Positions 1 to 7,314 of a stretch of 64,000 bases of DNA are shown in pieces. Within the stretch, counting starts at the first letter, position 1. Each line of letters begins with the position of its first letter. Origin of the DNA: WHSW01 sp963846165 (lineage in GTDB: Bacteria; Actinomycetota; Thermoleophilia; Solirubrobacterales; 70-9); assembly GCA_963846165.1 (NCBI GenBank), contig CAWJUU010000001.1, positions 62,001 through 126,000 on the forward strand, given 5' to 3'. The position numbers and the translations under genes were made by a program. The notes beneath the pieces were generated by a model. It made no database searches. It was not told where the DNA came from and saw only the letters and a program-made list of their open reading frames with translations.

Positions 1-130
1 CTCCCTCCACGGCGAGGATTCGCGGTACCAAGACGACCTCAGGGTCCATCAACGCCAGAAATGCATCAAGGTCTCGGCGGCTGATGGCCCCCCACGCTCG
101 GCGAGCGAGCTCGATGTTCTCCTGCGACAT
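1..130 (-). CDS. SnoaL-like (NTF2-fold) protein, truncated by window edge
   Basis: Only the first 43 codons are visible; the stop lies outside the window. The start MSQENIELARRAW is the N-terminal signature shared with the next three genes, and this gene follows the stop of its upstream neighbour after only 3 bp. SnoaL/NTF2-like proteins are about 130 residues, and some bind or cyclise small hydrophobic ligands. Most stand-alone copies in soil actinobacteria have no known substrate. Nothing catalytic can be judged from this fragment. Confidence 0.8.
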   Translation of the reverse strand, partial: MSQENIELARRAWGAISRRDLDAFLALMDPEVVLVPRILAVEG

Positions 131-133
131 CGC

Positions 134-541
134 CTACTCCACCAGCCCGGCGGCTTCGAGGGCTTCCTTGGGGTCGAGATACTCGCGGACCCGAATCACC
201 TTGGCGTCCTTGAACTCCACGATCCAGGCGAGTGCCGATTCGGTCATAGCGCCGCTCTCCCTGCCGCGTCCCCGGAGGTGACCGATGGCGACGACTCGCT
301 CGCCAAGGTCTCGGACCTCCGAGGGCTCGGCCTGAAGCTCGACGAAGGCCTCGTCCAGCTCTCGGACCCCTCGGCGCACGTCCCCGTGTCCTCGGTAGAC
401 CGTCGCCTCACCTCCGAGCAGGACCTGTAGCAGGGGGTGCCACTCGATCTCGGGGTGGAGGTCCTCAACCATCCCCTCGACGTCTCGGCGGTTGTACGCA
501 TCAGCCACGCGCCAAAGGATCTCGACATTCGCCTGTGACAT
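134..541 (-). CDS. SnoaL-like (NTF2-fold) protein
   Basis: A 135-residue protein, the usual full length of a single SnoaL/NTF2-like domain. It starts MSQANVEILWRVADAYNRRD, an amphipathic first helix, and has the family ending in which a WIVEFKDAKVIRVREY strand is followed by LDPKEALEAAGL. No signal peptide or membrane segment is visible, so it should be cytosolic. It is the third in a head-to-tail run of four paralogues with 3-bp spacers, so it is probably co-transcribed with them. The substrate is unknown. The fold assignment comes from pattern recognition of the family, not from a search. Confidence 0.85.
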   Translation of the reverse strand: MSQANVEILWRVADAYNRRDVEGMVEDLHPEIEWHPLLQVLLGGEATVYRGHGDVRRGVRELDEAFVELQAEPSEVRDLGERVVAIGHLRGRGRESGAMTESALAWIVEFKDAKVIRVREYLDPKEALEAAGLVE

Positions 542-544
542 CGC

Positions 545-931
545 TTACTCGCTCAACCCGGCGGCCTCGAGGGCTTCGGCCCGCTCGCGGAAGTCGACCT
601 TGTGAATGCATTGGCCGTCACGGAAGGAGTGGACTTCAAACAGGCGATCGTTGACCTCGACCCCGCTGGCCTGGCCGCGACCCCGGTAGCGGACGGCCAT
701 GATCACCGCGTCCCCGGCGTCGATGACCTCTTCGATGACGGTCTCGAGCTCATCCCACTCACCGTCCCAGCGCTTCCACAGCTCCTGGACCGCAGCCGGG
801 CCGTGGGCTGGGAGCTCCTGGCCGACAACCCAGACGACATCGGGAGCAAGGTGCGCCGAAGCACCGACGTAGTCCCCGCGGCGGTAGGCCTCGATGCTCC
901 TGCGCGCGGCTTCCACGTTCTCCTGCGACAT
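545..931 (-). CDS. SnoaL-like (NTF2-fold) protein
   Basis: A 128-residue single-domain protein that starts MSQENVEAARRSIEAYRRGD and ends with EALEAAGLSE, the same frame features as its neighbours. The middle (roughly residues 25-110) has the alternating strand pattern of an NTF2-like cone, with DAGDAVIMAVRYRGRG as a central strand pair. It is cytosolic by sequence. It lies 3 bp from each flanking paralogue, which indicates tandem duplication and one transcript. No conserved Asp/His dyad that would mark a true polyketide cyclase is recognisable, so a ligand-binding or stress-related role is as likely as catalysis. Confidence 0.85.
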   Translation of the reverse strand: MSQENVEAARRSIEAYRRGDYVGASAHLAPDVVWVVGQELPAHGPAAVQELWKRWDGEWDELETVIEEVIDAGDAVIMAVRYRGRGQASGVEVNDRLFEVHSFRDGQCIHKVDFRERAEALEAAGLSE

Positions 932-934
932 CGC

Positions 935-1333
935 CTACTCCCGCAGCCCGACTGCTTCGAAAGCCGCATCCCTGGTCGAGTAGGAATGCCGCTCGGCAAG
1001 CAGGTCGTCCCGGATCGTCCAGACCTCGGTCATGTGGACGTCGATCTCCTGCTTGCCGCCCCTCGGCACCGCGTACTGGGTGCTTACGACGACGACGTGG
1101 TCTCCGGTGTCCACGACCTCCTCGATCTCGGCGCGGAAGCTCTCGAACTGCCCAAACAGTCCCTCGTTGTACTTCCGGACCGCCTCCCTGCCGCGATACA
1201 CACCCGCCTCCGGAGACTCCGAGTAGGTGTGGAATTCGATCTCGGGGTGGAGGTACGAGTAGGCGGCGTCGAGATCGCCCCGAGCGTAAGCCTCAAAGGC
1301 CCCGCGCACGAGATCGACGGTCTGCTGCGACAT
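935..1333 (-). CDS. SnoaL-like (NTF2-fold) protein, first gene of tandem array
   Basis: A 132-residue protein that starts MSQQTVDLVRGAFEAYARGD and ends DAAFEAVGLRE. The central VVDTGDHVVVVSTQYAVPRG strand pair and the later HMTEVWTIRDDLLAERHSY match the SnoaL/NTF2 layout. It is the promoter-proximal member of the four-gene minus-strand run that ends beyond the left window edge. The paralogues share starts and ends but differ clearly in the pocket-lining centre, which suggests divergence of ligand rather than recent copying. Confidence 0.85.
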   Translation of the reverse strand: MSQQTVDLVRGAFEAYARGDLDAAYSYLHPEIEFHTYSESPEAGVYRGREAVRKYNEGLFGQFESFRAEIEEVVDTGDHVVVVSTQYAVPRGGKQEIDVHMTEVWTIRDDLLAERHSYSTRDAAFEAVGLRE

Positions 1334-1446
1334 CGTCCGCGCAGTATCTCGCGACGGCGACTGGGCTCAGTCCACGACCTTGAACTTGTCCTGCCGGCGA
1401 GAAATCGACGTTGCCTGAGGCGTCAACCGCGCTGGGCACGGCGGGC

Positions 1447-1587
1447 TCAGCTAGGACCGCGCCTCTTCAGCAGGCGCAAGGCGTCCAGCCAACAGCGCCC
1501 ACAGAGCGTGCCGCCCAGGAGGACGGGGTTGGTCTTGCAGTCAGAGCAGAGCGTGCGAGGCTCGGTCTGCGGCAGCTTGTGCGCCAT
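1447..1587 (-). CDS. Small double-CxxC zinc-ribbon protein (46 aa)
   Basis: A 46-residue protein. The ATG at 1587 is chosen because a GAGAGG ribosome-binding site lies 6 bases upstream; a longer in-frame GTG form has none. It contains two CxxC knuckles (CSDC at about residues 14-17 and CGRC at 29-32) that could bind one zinc ion, followed by a basic tail. No family is recognised. It lies between two SnoaL-like genes on the same strand. Short treble-clef proteins of this kind often bind nucleic acid or protein partners, but no function can be assigned. Confidence 0.6.
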   Translation of the reverse strand: MAHKLPQTEPRTLCSDCKTNPVLLGGTLCGRCWLDALRLLKRRGPS

Positions 1588-1684
1588 GAAAGCCTCTCGA
1601 CTTGTAGGGCGGCGACCGCTCCTCCATTGCAAGGGGAGCGGTCGCACGCCACCTCATCAACGCATGAGGGCGGCGTTCCTTTCG

Positions 1685-2086
1685 CTACTCCGACAGCCCG
1701 GCGGCTTCGAGCGCCTCGCCTTGGTCGACGTAGCCGCGCAGGCTGGCAGCCCTGCCCTCCCTGAACTCGACGATCCACGCCCATCGGTCGTCGACCTCGA
1801 CCCCGCTCCCACGCCCGCAACCTCGTACATCGCCGAGGACCAGAACGCGGTCGCCCAGGTCGCGGAGGTCCGTGGCCTCGAACCGAAACGATTCCCAGCT
1901 CTCGGCTACGTCGCGAAAGAAAGCACGGATGCCGCTCGCCCCGGCGTAGTGGGCCGGTCCTCCGCCGACGGCCACGAGATGCATCTCGAATCCCGGGTGG
2001 CTGGCGGCAACCATCGCTTCAGGATCTCCGGGGATGGTGATCTTCGCGAAGGCACCTCGCACGACCTCCAGGTTCTCCTCCGACAT
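1685..2086 (-). CDS. SnoaL-like (NTF2-fold) protein
   Basis: A 133-residue protein that starts MSEENLEVVRGAFAKI and ends DQGEALEAAGLSE, so it belongs to the same paralogous family as the run at 1-1333 but is separated from it by the small zinc-ribbon gene. The strand RWAWIVEFREGRAASLRGYV corresponds to the C-terminal sheet of the fold. It is cytosolic by sequence. It brings the number of SnoaL-like copies in the first 2.1 kb to five. Confidence 0.85.
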   Translation of the reverse strand: MSEENLEVVRGAFAKITIPGDPEAMVAASHPGFEMHLVAVGGGPAHYAGASGIRAFFRDVAESWESFRFEATDLRDLGDRVLVLGDVRGCGRGSGVEVDDRWAWIVEFREGRAASLRGYVDQGEALEAAGLSE

Positions 2087-2156
2087 GGCTCGCGCAGTAT
2101 CGCGCCTGTGCGTGCGGGCTCAGCCGACGGACATCCGCGACGAAGAGCCAGATGCT

Positions 2157-2828
2157 TTAGGCGGCGGTCAGCGCTCGCGGCTGATCGCGCCGCGCGGCGA
2201 CGGACACGAACGCCTTCACAACCGCGGCATCGAACTGGCTACCGGCACAGCGCCGCAGCTCACTGCACGCCTCGAGGTGGTTTCGCGCGGCGCGGTATGG
2301 GCGGTCGCTGGTCATCGCCGTGTAGGCATCGATCACGGCCACGATCCGCGCCTCGAGCGGGATCTGGTCGCCGGCCAGGCCGCGCGGATAGCCGCGGCCG
2401 TCGGGGCGCTCGCGGTGGCAGTGGACCCACTCGCGGATGTCGTCGAAGCTGACGTCGCTGAGCAGTGCCGCGCCGAGCTCCGGCTGGCGCTGGATCTGCG
2501 CCCATTCCCGGTCGTCGAGCGGGCCGCGCTTGTTGAGGATCTCGAGCGGAATCTGGTCGCGCCCGAGATCGCAGAGCAGCGCCGCCAGGCGAACGCGGGC
2601 GATCGTGGCCTCACTCAGGCCGAGCTCGCGCGCCGTCAGCTCGGCCAGGCGCGCGTCGACGCACCGCGCATCGGGCCGATAGCCGACCCGCTCCAGTTCG
2701 GAGCATTCGGCGCCGCAAGCGTCGCAGACGAGCACGAGCCGCAACTGGCCCGCCTCACGCAGGTATCGCGCCTCGCCGTTCTGCGCCCCGGAGTGATCGC
2801 AGCCCATGGTCATCCATCGGCCACGCAA
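2157..2828 (-). CDS. Degenerate HD-GYP domain protein
   Basis: A 223-residue protein with a clear HD-GYP backbone: DLGRDQIPLEILNKRGPLDD (about residues 87-106) aligns with the HDIGK-IPDEILNK region, and RPDGRGYP with the GYP signature. HD-GYP domains hydrolyse cyclic di-GMP using metal ligands in HD, HP and HHE motifs. Here HD reads CD, the HP histidine is Q, and HHE reads HRE, so three metal ligands are replaced. The N-terminus has a CDACGAEC stretch that may bind zinc. No receiver domain is present. It is probably a non-catalytic c-di-GMP or protein-binding relative. Several ATG codons near the start leave the exact start open. Confidence 0.75.
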   Translation of the reverse strand: MRGRWMTMGCDHSGAQNGEARYLREAGQLRLVLVCDACGAECSELERVGYRPDARCVDARLAELTARELGLSEATIARVRLAALLCDLGRDQIPLEILNKRGPLDDREWAQIQRQPELGAALLSDVSFDDIREWVHCHRERPDGRGYPRGLAGDQIPLEARIVAVIDAYTAMTSDRPYRAARNHLEACSELRRCAGSQFDAAVVKAFVSVAARRDQPRALTAA

Positions 2829-2838
2829 CGCAAAACCT

Positions 2839-3288
2839 CTAGCCCGGGTCGGAAATCTTCCAATCCCCGCGCTCGGAGAGCATCAGGATGGTGCGGGGCT
2901 GGGCGCCGGAGCCGGCAAGCTTGTAGCGCGCCTCGACCCGGGCGCGATTGCCACTCACGCTGACGTGCCGGATCGTCAGCTCCGAGCCGGCGAAGGCGCC
3001 GGCGAGCGCGTCGAGGATCCGCTCGCATTCGGGCAGCTCGTCGATCTGCAGCTGTTGCGCCGTGTTCACGCGCAGCGTCTCGCGCGCCTGGTCGGTGAGC
3101 AGCCTGCAGAAGGTCTTCGAGTCGCCGCTCGCGGCGGCGGCGAAGAAGCCGGAGACCGTGGCCTCGACGTTCTCGGCCTCGGTCGGCGGGTCCTCGAACG
3201 GCCCGATGTCGGCGAGCGCGAGCGCCGCGACGGCGATGCCGACCACCAGCAGCAGGGCGGCGATCCGGCGCCGGGTGGTGTCGCTCAT
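2839..3288 (-). CDS. Membrane-anchored NTF2-like (DUF4878-type) protein
   Basis: A 149-residue protein. The ATG at 3288 is chosen because it puts a basic residue cluster (MSDTTRRRIA) directly before a single hydrophobic helix at residues 10-28; a longer upstream reading has no such logic. The rest, starting AENVEATVSGFFAAAASGD, has the two-helix, three-strand pattern of small extracytoplasmic NTF2-like domains such as DUF4878. It is likely an inner-membrane anchored protein with its domain outside. It lies on the same strand as the HD-GYP relative, 10 bp upstream of it. Confidence 0.6.
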   Translation of the reverse strand: MSDTTRRRIAALLLVVGIAVAALALADIGPFEDPPTEAENVEATVSGFFAAAASGDSKTFCRLLTDQARETLRVNTAQQLQIDELPECERILDALAGAFAGSELTIRHVSVSGNRARVEARYKLAGSGAQPRTILMLSERGDWKISDPG

Positions 3289-3359
3289 GGGCCCACGGTA
3301 GATCACCCGTGCGCGCACCGCGCCAATACAGTTCGCATGTGAACGAGAGGACGCTGGCG

Positions 3360-3611
3360 ATGCTCGACACCCTGGGCAGAGCGTTGCTGTGGTGCGCAGT
3401 TGCACTCCTCGGCCTGGCGACGATCGGCGCCGTCGCGATCATCAGCTCCGACAACGCCGTCTTCGTCGATGAGAACATCCAGCGCCAGGGGCGGGGCATC
3501 CTCGCAATCGGCGCCTTTGGCGGCGGCCTCGCCGGAGCCGGGATCGTCGCCGGCCTCGGCGGCTTGCTGAGGTTGAAGGTCGCCGAGCACCGCGAGCGAG
3601 CCGGCAAGTAG
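3360..3611 (+). CDS. Small two-helix membrane protein
   Basis: An 83-residue protein. The ATG at 3360 follows a GAGAGG ribosome-binding site by 9 bases; an upstream GTG in frame has no such site. It has two hydrophobic helices (about residues 8-28 and 47-69) separated by the polar SSDNAVFVDENIQRQGRG, and a charged C-terminal tail KVAEHRERAGK. It precedes the glycerophosphodiesterase gene by 18 bp and may share its transcript. No family is recognised. Confidence 0.6.
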   Translation: MLDTLGRALLWCAVALLGLATIGAVAIISSDNAVFVDENIQRQGRGILAIGAFGGGLAGAGIVAGLGGLLRLKVAEHRERAGK

Positions 3612-3629
3612 GCCGTCGGGCGGGGACCG

Positions 3630-4376
3630 ATGCTGCGGATCGGGCACAAGGGCGCCGACGCGATCGCGCCCGGGAACACGCTCGAGAGCTTCGCCGCCGC
3701 GGTCGAGGCCGGCGTCGACGTGATCGAGCTCGACGTGCTGCGCCCCCAATCCGACTTCGCCGGTGGCGCCGACTGGCGCCGCGCCGCCGCCGGCCCGGCT
3801 GAGGCGACCGGGCCATTGCTCGTCGCGCACGACTGGCGTGACGCCCGCCGCCGCGAGGCGCTTTCGCTCGAGCGGGTGCTCGACGCCTTCGCCGCGCCGC
3901 CGCTCGAGCATGTCCGCTTCGACCTCGACCTGAAGATCGCCGGCCGCGAGGACGAGGTCGTCTCGGCGCTGCGCGAGCGCCACCTGATCGAGCGGGCGAT
4001 GGTCTCGACGATGGAGATCGAGAGCGTTGGCTATCTCCGCGACGCCGCTCCGGGGCTCGACCACGGCTGGACCCTGCCGAAGGTGAGCCGCGACTGGTCG
4101 CGCAACCCGTGGCTGCGCCCGATCTTCCTCGCCGGGTCGGCCTCGCTGCGCGCCCGGCTGCCCGGGATCGTCCGCCGCCATGCGCCCGGGCTCGGCGTCT
4201 GGGCAGTCTGGGTCTATCAGCCGCTGATCACGAAGCGCCTGGTCCAGTCCGCGCACGGAGCCGGGATCGCCGTGATCGCATGGACGGTCGACGATCCGGC
4301 GCGCATCGCGGTGCTCGCCGGCCTCGGGGTCGACGGGATCTGCTCGAACGACCCGCGGTTTCTGGCCGACCTCTGA
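3630..4376 (+). CDS. Glycerophosphodiester phosphodiesterase
   Basis: A 248-residue GDPD/TIM-barrel protein, full length for the cytosolic family. GDPD enzymes split glycerophosphodiesters from phospholipids into glycerol-3-phosphate and an alcohol. The N-terminal metal-binding motif is present as IGHKGADAIAPGNTLESF, with HKG in place of the usual HRG, followed by the VDVIELDV strand that carries the catalytic acidic residues and a VAHDW motif. The C-terminal GVDGICSNDPRFLADL is typical of the family. No signal peptide is visible, so it probably acts in the cytosol. Confidence 0.9.
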   Translation: MLRIGHKGADAIAPGNTLESFAAAVEAGVDVIELDVLRPQSDFAGGADWRRAAAGPAEATGPLLVAHDWRDARRREALSLERVLDAFAAPPLEHVRFDLDLKIAGREDEVVSALRERHLIERAMVSTMEIESVGYLRDAAPGLDHGWTLPKVSRDWSRNPWLRPIFLAGSASLRARLPGIVRRHAPGLGVWAVWVYQPLITKRLVQSAHGAGIAVIAWTVDDPARIAVLAGLGVDGICSNDPRFLADL

Positions 4377-4398
4377 GGCCCAACTGTAGGCTCGCGAA

Positions 4399-4827
4399 AT
4401 GGCGCATGCGGGTCAGGAGATCCACGGGCATGGCGGCTTTCGGCTGCGCTTGATCAAGACGGCGGCCGAGACCGGGGGAGAGCTGCTCGAGATGGAGGCC
4501 AGCTACGGGGACGGCGGTCAGCTTCCGCCCGAGCACTTTCACCCGAGACAGGCCGAACGGTTCGAGGTCCTCGAGGGCGCGGTGCGGACGATCATCGACG
4601 GGGTCGAGCGGCGCTATGAGGCGGGCGAGGCGTTTGAGGTGCACCCGGAAACGAGGCATCAGATGACCGGCGACGGCGCCGCCCGGGTCTCGTGGCAGGT
4701 GACCCCCGCGCTTCGCACCGCGGAGTTCTTCGAGCGCCTCTACGGCGGCGACGTGGCCGAGGCCGGTTTTGCCCAGTTCCTCGACGAGTTTCGCGACGAG
4801 ATCCGGTTCACGGCGTCGGAGAGCTAA
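4399..4827 (+). CDS. Cupin-domain protein
   Basis: A 142-residue single-domain cupin. The first cupin motif is recognisable in PPEHFHPRQAERFEVLEGAV and the second in GEAFEVHPETRHQMTGDG, giving a probable metal site of two or three His and a Glu. The C-terminus is a helical tail starting TAEFFERLY. A TAGGCT box ends 6 bases before the ATG, which suggests a leaderless transcript. It converges with the next gene and overlaps its end by 4 bp. The substrate is unknown. Confidence 0.85.
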   Translation: MAHAGQEIHGHGGFRLRLIKTAAETGGELLEMEASYGDGGQLPPEHFHPRQAERFEVLEGAVRTIIDGVERRYEAGEAFEVHPETRHQMTGDGAARVSWQVTPALRTAEFFERLYGGDVAEAGFAQFLDEFRDEIRFTASES

Positions 4828-5678
4828 ACGGTCGCCGCGGCTCCGCCCTTAGTCCGCACGGCCGACTCGAGCTCGGCCTGGGTGAAGCCCGACGCCACTT
4901 CGCCGCTCGAGGCGAAGCGATAGAGCGCGACTCCGAAGACGCCGCGAAGCGCCTGCACGACGAGCATCGCGACGACGAGCACCGCGACCCCGATCGCGAC
5001 CACGACCGCCCCGGCGGCGAGCTCGGCGCCGCCGTCGTCGGAGAGCCAGAGCAAGACCCCGAGCCCAATCAGCAGCAACGCCGGGAGCACGCCGACGACG
5101 AAGACGATCCCGCCGATCGCGACGTTGCCGGTCACCTGCCCGGCCCAGCGCTCCTTGAACAGGCTCGCCGAGCGCTTCAGGGTCGCGATCGGCCCCAGGC
5201 CCTCGATCGCGATCACGGGCACGGCGAGGAAGGTGATCAGCGACCAGGCGGCGGCCCCGAGCGTGCCGATGATCGCCTCGGCGATGCTGCCGCCCTGCTG
5301 CAGCAGCGAGAAGATCACGCCGACGATCGCCGAGAGAGCCGCCCAGCCGGCGATCGCGCCGATCTTGGTCCGCGCCACCGCGATCCCGTCGGAGAAGGTG
5401 GCGTCGCGGCCGTGGAAGATCGTGTCGGCGGTCGCGGCAAGGCCGACGCCGAAGAAGGTGCCGACGAATGAGGCGAGGTAGATCCCGACCGCCGTCAGCA
5501 CCCCGCCGACCGCGTTCTGGCCGTCGTCGATCAGATACAGGCCCGGGGCCACCGCCACGGCGACGACGACGAGCGCCGAGAGCGCGCCGTAGATCGGGAA
5601 CCGGAACAGCTGCCGGTTCGTCCGCAGTACGCCCCAGCTCTTCTTGGTTAGCTCCCAGCCCTGTCTGATCCGGCGCAT
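4824..5678 (-). CDS. DUF6159-type multi-pass membrane protein
   Basis: A 284-residue protein with about six transmembrane helices. The N-terminal RQGWELTKKSWGVLRTNRQL, followed by FRFPIYGALSALVVV, is the pattern of the actinobacterial DUF6159 family, whose function is unknown. The ATG at 5678 is preceded by a strong GGAGGAGG ribosome-binding site. The next gene is divergent. The family is often found in soil actinobacteria and may be related to glycerophosphoryl-diester-type membrane domains, but that link is only a resemblance. Confidence 0.8.
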   Translation of the reverse strand: MRRIRQGWELTKKSWGVLRTNRQLFRFPIYGALSALVVVAVAVAPGLYLIDDGQNAVGGVLTAVGIYLASFVGTFFGVGLAATADTIFHGRDATFSDGIAVARTKIGAIAGWAALSAIVGVIFSLLQQGGSIAEAIIGTLGAAAWSLITFLAVPVIAIEGLGPIATLKRSASLFKERWAGQVTGNVAIGGIVFVVGVLPALLLIGLGVLLWLSDDGGAELAAGAVVVAIGVAVLVVAMLVVQALRGVFGVALYRFASSGEVASGFTQAELESAVRTKGGAAATV

Positions 5679-5754
5679 TCGCTGATCCCTCCTCCGTTGC
5701 TACGTCCGTCCAGGACGCTATCGGCACGCCGGGACGCTGACTAGAGTCCCGCCG

Positions 5755-7314
5755 ATGCCGCCCGGCACACCGATGGCGCTGTTCGCGATGGGCCTCGGGG
5801 TGCTCGTGATCGCCAACGACTTCACGGCGCTGAACGTCGCGCTGCCGGCGATCGAGGAGGACTTCGACGTCGACGTGGGCACGGTCCAGTGGACGATCAA
5901 CGCCTACGCGCTCACCTTCGGCATGGTCCTCGTTACCGGCGGCCGGCTCGCCGACATGTTCGGCCGCCGGAAGATCTTCTTCATCGGCACGGCGATCTTC
6001 GCCTTCTTCTCGCTCTTCGGCGGACTGGCGCAGAACGCCGAGCAGCTGATCGCGATGCGGGTCGGGATGGGCGTCGGCGGCGGCCTCATGTGGCCGGCGC
6101 TCCTCGGGATGACGTTCGCCGCGGTGCCGGCCGAGCGCGCTGCGCTCGCGGGCGGCCTGGTGCTCGGCGTCGCCGGCCTCGGCAACGCGGTCGGGCCGCT
6201 GATCGGCGGCTTTCTCACCGACGAGCTCAGCTGGCGCGCGATCTTCTTCCTCAATCTGCCGATCGCCGCCTTTGCCGTCGCGGTCTGCTGGGCGAAGATT
6301 CACCAGCCCCGCCCTGACGTGGAGCGGGAGCGGATCGACTACGCCGGCATAATCTCGCTCTCGCTCGGGCTGGTGCTGCTGCTGCTGGCGCTCGACCAGT
6401 CGGCCGAGTGGGGCCTCGGGGACGCGCGGGTGCTCGCCATGTTCGCCGCCGGCCTGCTCGCGATTGCCGCCTTCGCCGTGATCGAGCCGCGGATGGGAAG
6501 CGCCGCGCTCGTCCCCGAGGACGTGATCGCCAACCGCGGCTTCCGCGCTGCCTGCCTGACTGTGCTCTTCCTCTCGGCCGTCTTCTTCAGCGCGATCCTC
6601 TACGGGCCGCAACTGATGGAGAAGGTGCTCGGCTATAGCGCGCTCGAGGCGGGGGCGGGGATGCTGCCGATGCTGGGTACGTTCGGCGCCGTTGCCTTCA
6701 TCTCGGACCGGATCACCGCCCGGGTCGGGATTCGCGCCGTGATCGTCACCGGCACCGCTCTACTTGCAGCCGGGCCTCTGCTGCTTTCGTTCTTCGGCAC
6801 CGACTCCGAGTACGTGGCGCTGGTGCCGGGGCTTCTCGTCACCGGGATCGGGGCCGGGCTGTTCTACCCCTCGATCACGACGGCCGCGGTCGGCTTCCTC
6901 GATCCCTCCCAGTCGAGCCTCGCCGGCGGGATCACCTACATGTTCCAGGTCGCCGGCGGCGCGCTCGGGCTCGGGCTGACGACGACGATCTTCACGATCC
7001 GCTCCGAGGACCTGATCGAGGCCGACGCGGAGAAACTCGGGGTCGCCGCCCGCGCCGATGAGATCGCGGTCATCCACGGGGTGCTCGCCGGGACCGAGCC
7101 GGGCACGGTGGTCGCCGAGCGGTTCCGGGCCTCGGTCGGCGACCGGATCCTCGAGGTGGTCGAGGACACCTTCGTTGCCGGGGTCCAGCTCAGCTTCCGC
7201 GTCGTCGCCGCGATCGCCCTCGTCGGGCTGGTGATCGCCCTGCTCGGCGTCCGCCCGGCCGACCCGGCCGCGGCAGAGCCGGCCCCGGCCGACTCGGCGC
7301 CCGACCCCGCCTAG
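5755..7314 (+). CDS. MFS drug-efflux transporter, DHA2 (14-helix, EmrB/QacA) type
   Basis: A 519-residue major facilitator with about 14 hydrophobic helices, the length of the DHA2 drug:H+ antiporter family. Helix 1 carries NDFTALNVALPAIEEDF and loop 2-3 has motif A, GGRLADMFGRRK; motif C-like glycine/proline spacing (GLGNAVGPLIGG) is in helix 5. It should export hydrophobic compounds or drugs from the inner membrane using the proton gradient. A TAGAGT box ends 7 bases before the ATG, consistent with leaderless expression. The C-terminal tail is Ala/Pro-rich. It overlaps the end of the convergent kinase gene by 4 bp. Confidence 0.9.
   Translation: MPPGTPMALFAMGLGVLVIANDFTALNVALPAIEEDFDVDVGTVQWTINAYALTFGMVLVTGGRLADMFGRRKIFFIGTAIFAFFSLFGGLAQNAEQLIAMRVGMGVGGGLMWPALLGMTFAAVPAERAALAGGLVLGVAGLGNAVGPLIGGFLTDELSWRAIFFLNLPIAAFAVAVCWAKIHQPRPDVERERIDYAGIISLSLGLVLLLLALDQSAEWGLGDARVLAMFAAGLLAIAAFAVIEPRMGSAALVPEDVIANRGFRAACLTVLFLSAVFFSAILYGPQLMEKVLGYSALEAGAGMLPMLGTFGAVAFISDRITARVGIRAVIVTGTALLAAGPLLLSFFGTDSEYVALVPGLLVTGIGAGLFYPSITTAAVGFLDPSQSSLAGGITYMFQVAGGALGLGLTTTIFTIRSEDLIEADAEKLGVAARADEIAVIHGVLAGTEPGTVVAERFRASVGDRILEVVEDTFVAGVQLSFRVVAAIALVGLVIALLGVRPADPAAAEPAPADSAPDPA

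Noticed and set aside
1..2086. Polyketide biosynthesis locus suggested by SnoaL-like cyclases
   Set aside because: No polyketide synthase, ketoreductase or tailoring genes are near; the genes fit the general NTF2-fold expansion of this lineage.
602..2452. 616-codon plus-strand frame across the SnoaL-like genes
   Set aside because: It is the reverse of five convincing minus-strand genes with shared starts and ends, and has no recognisable domain.
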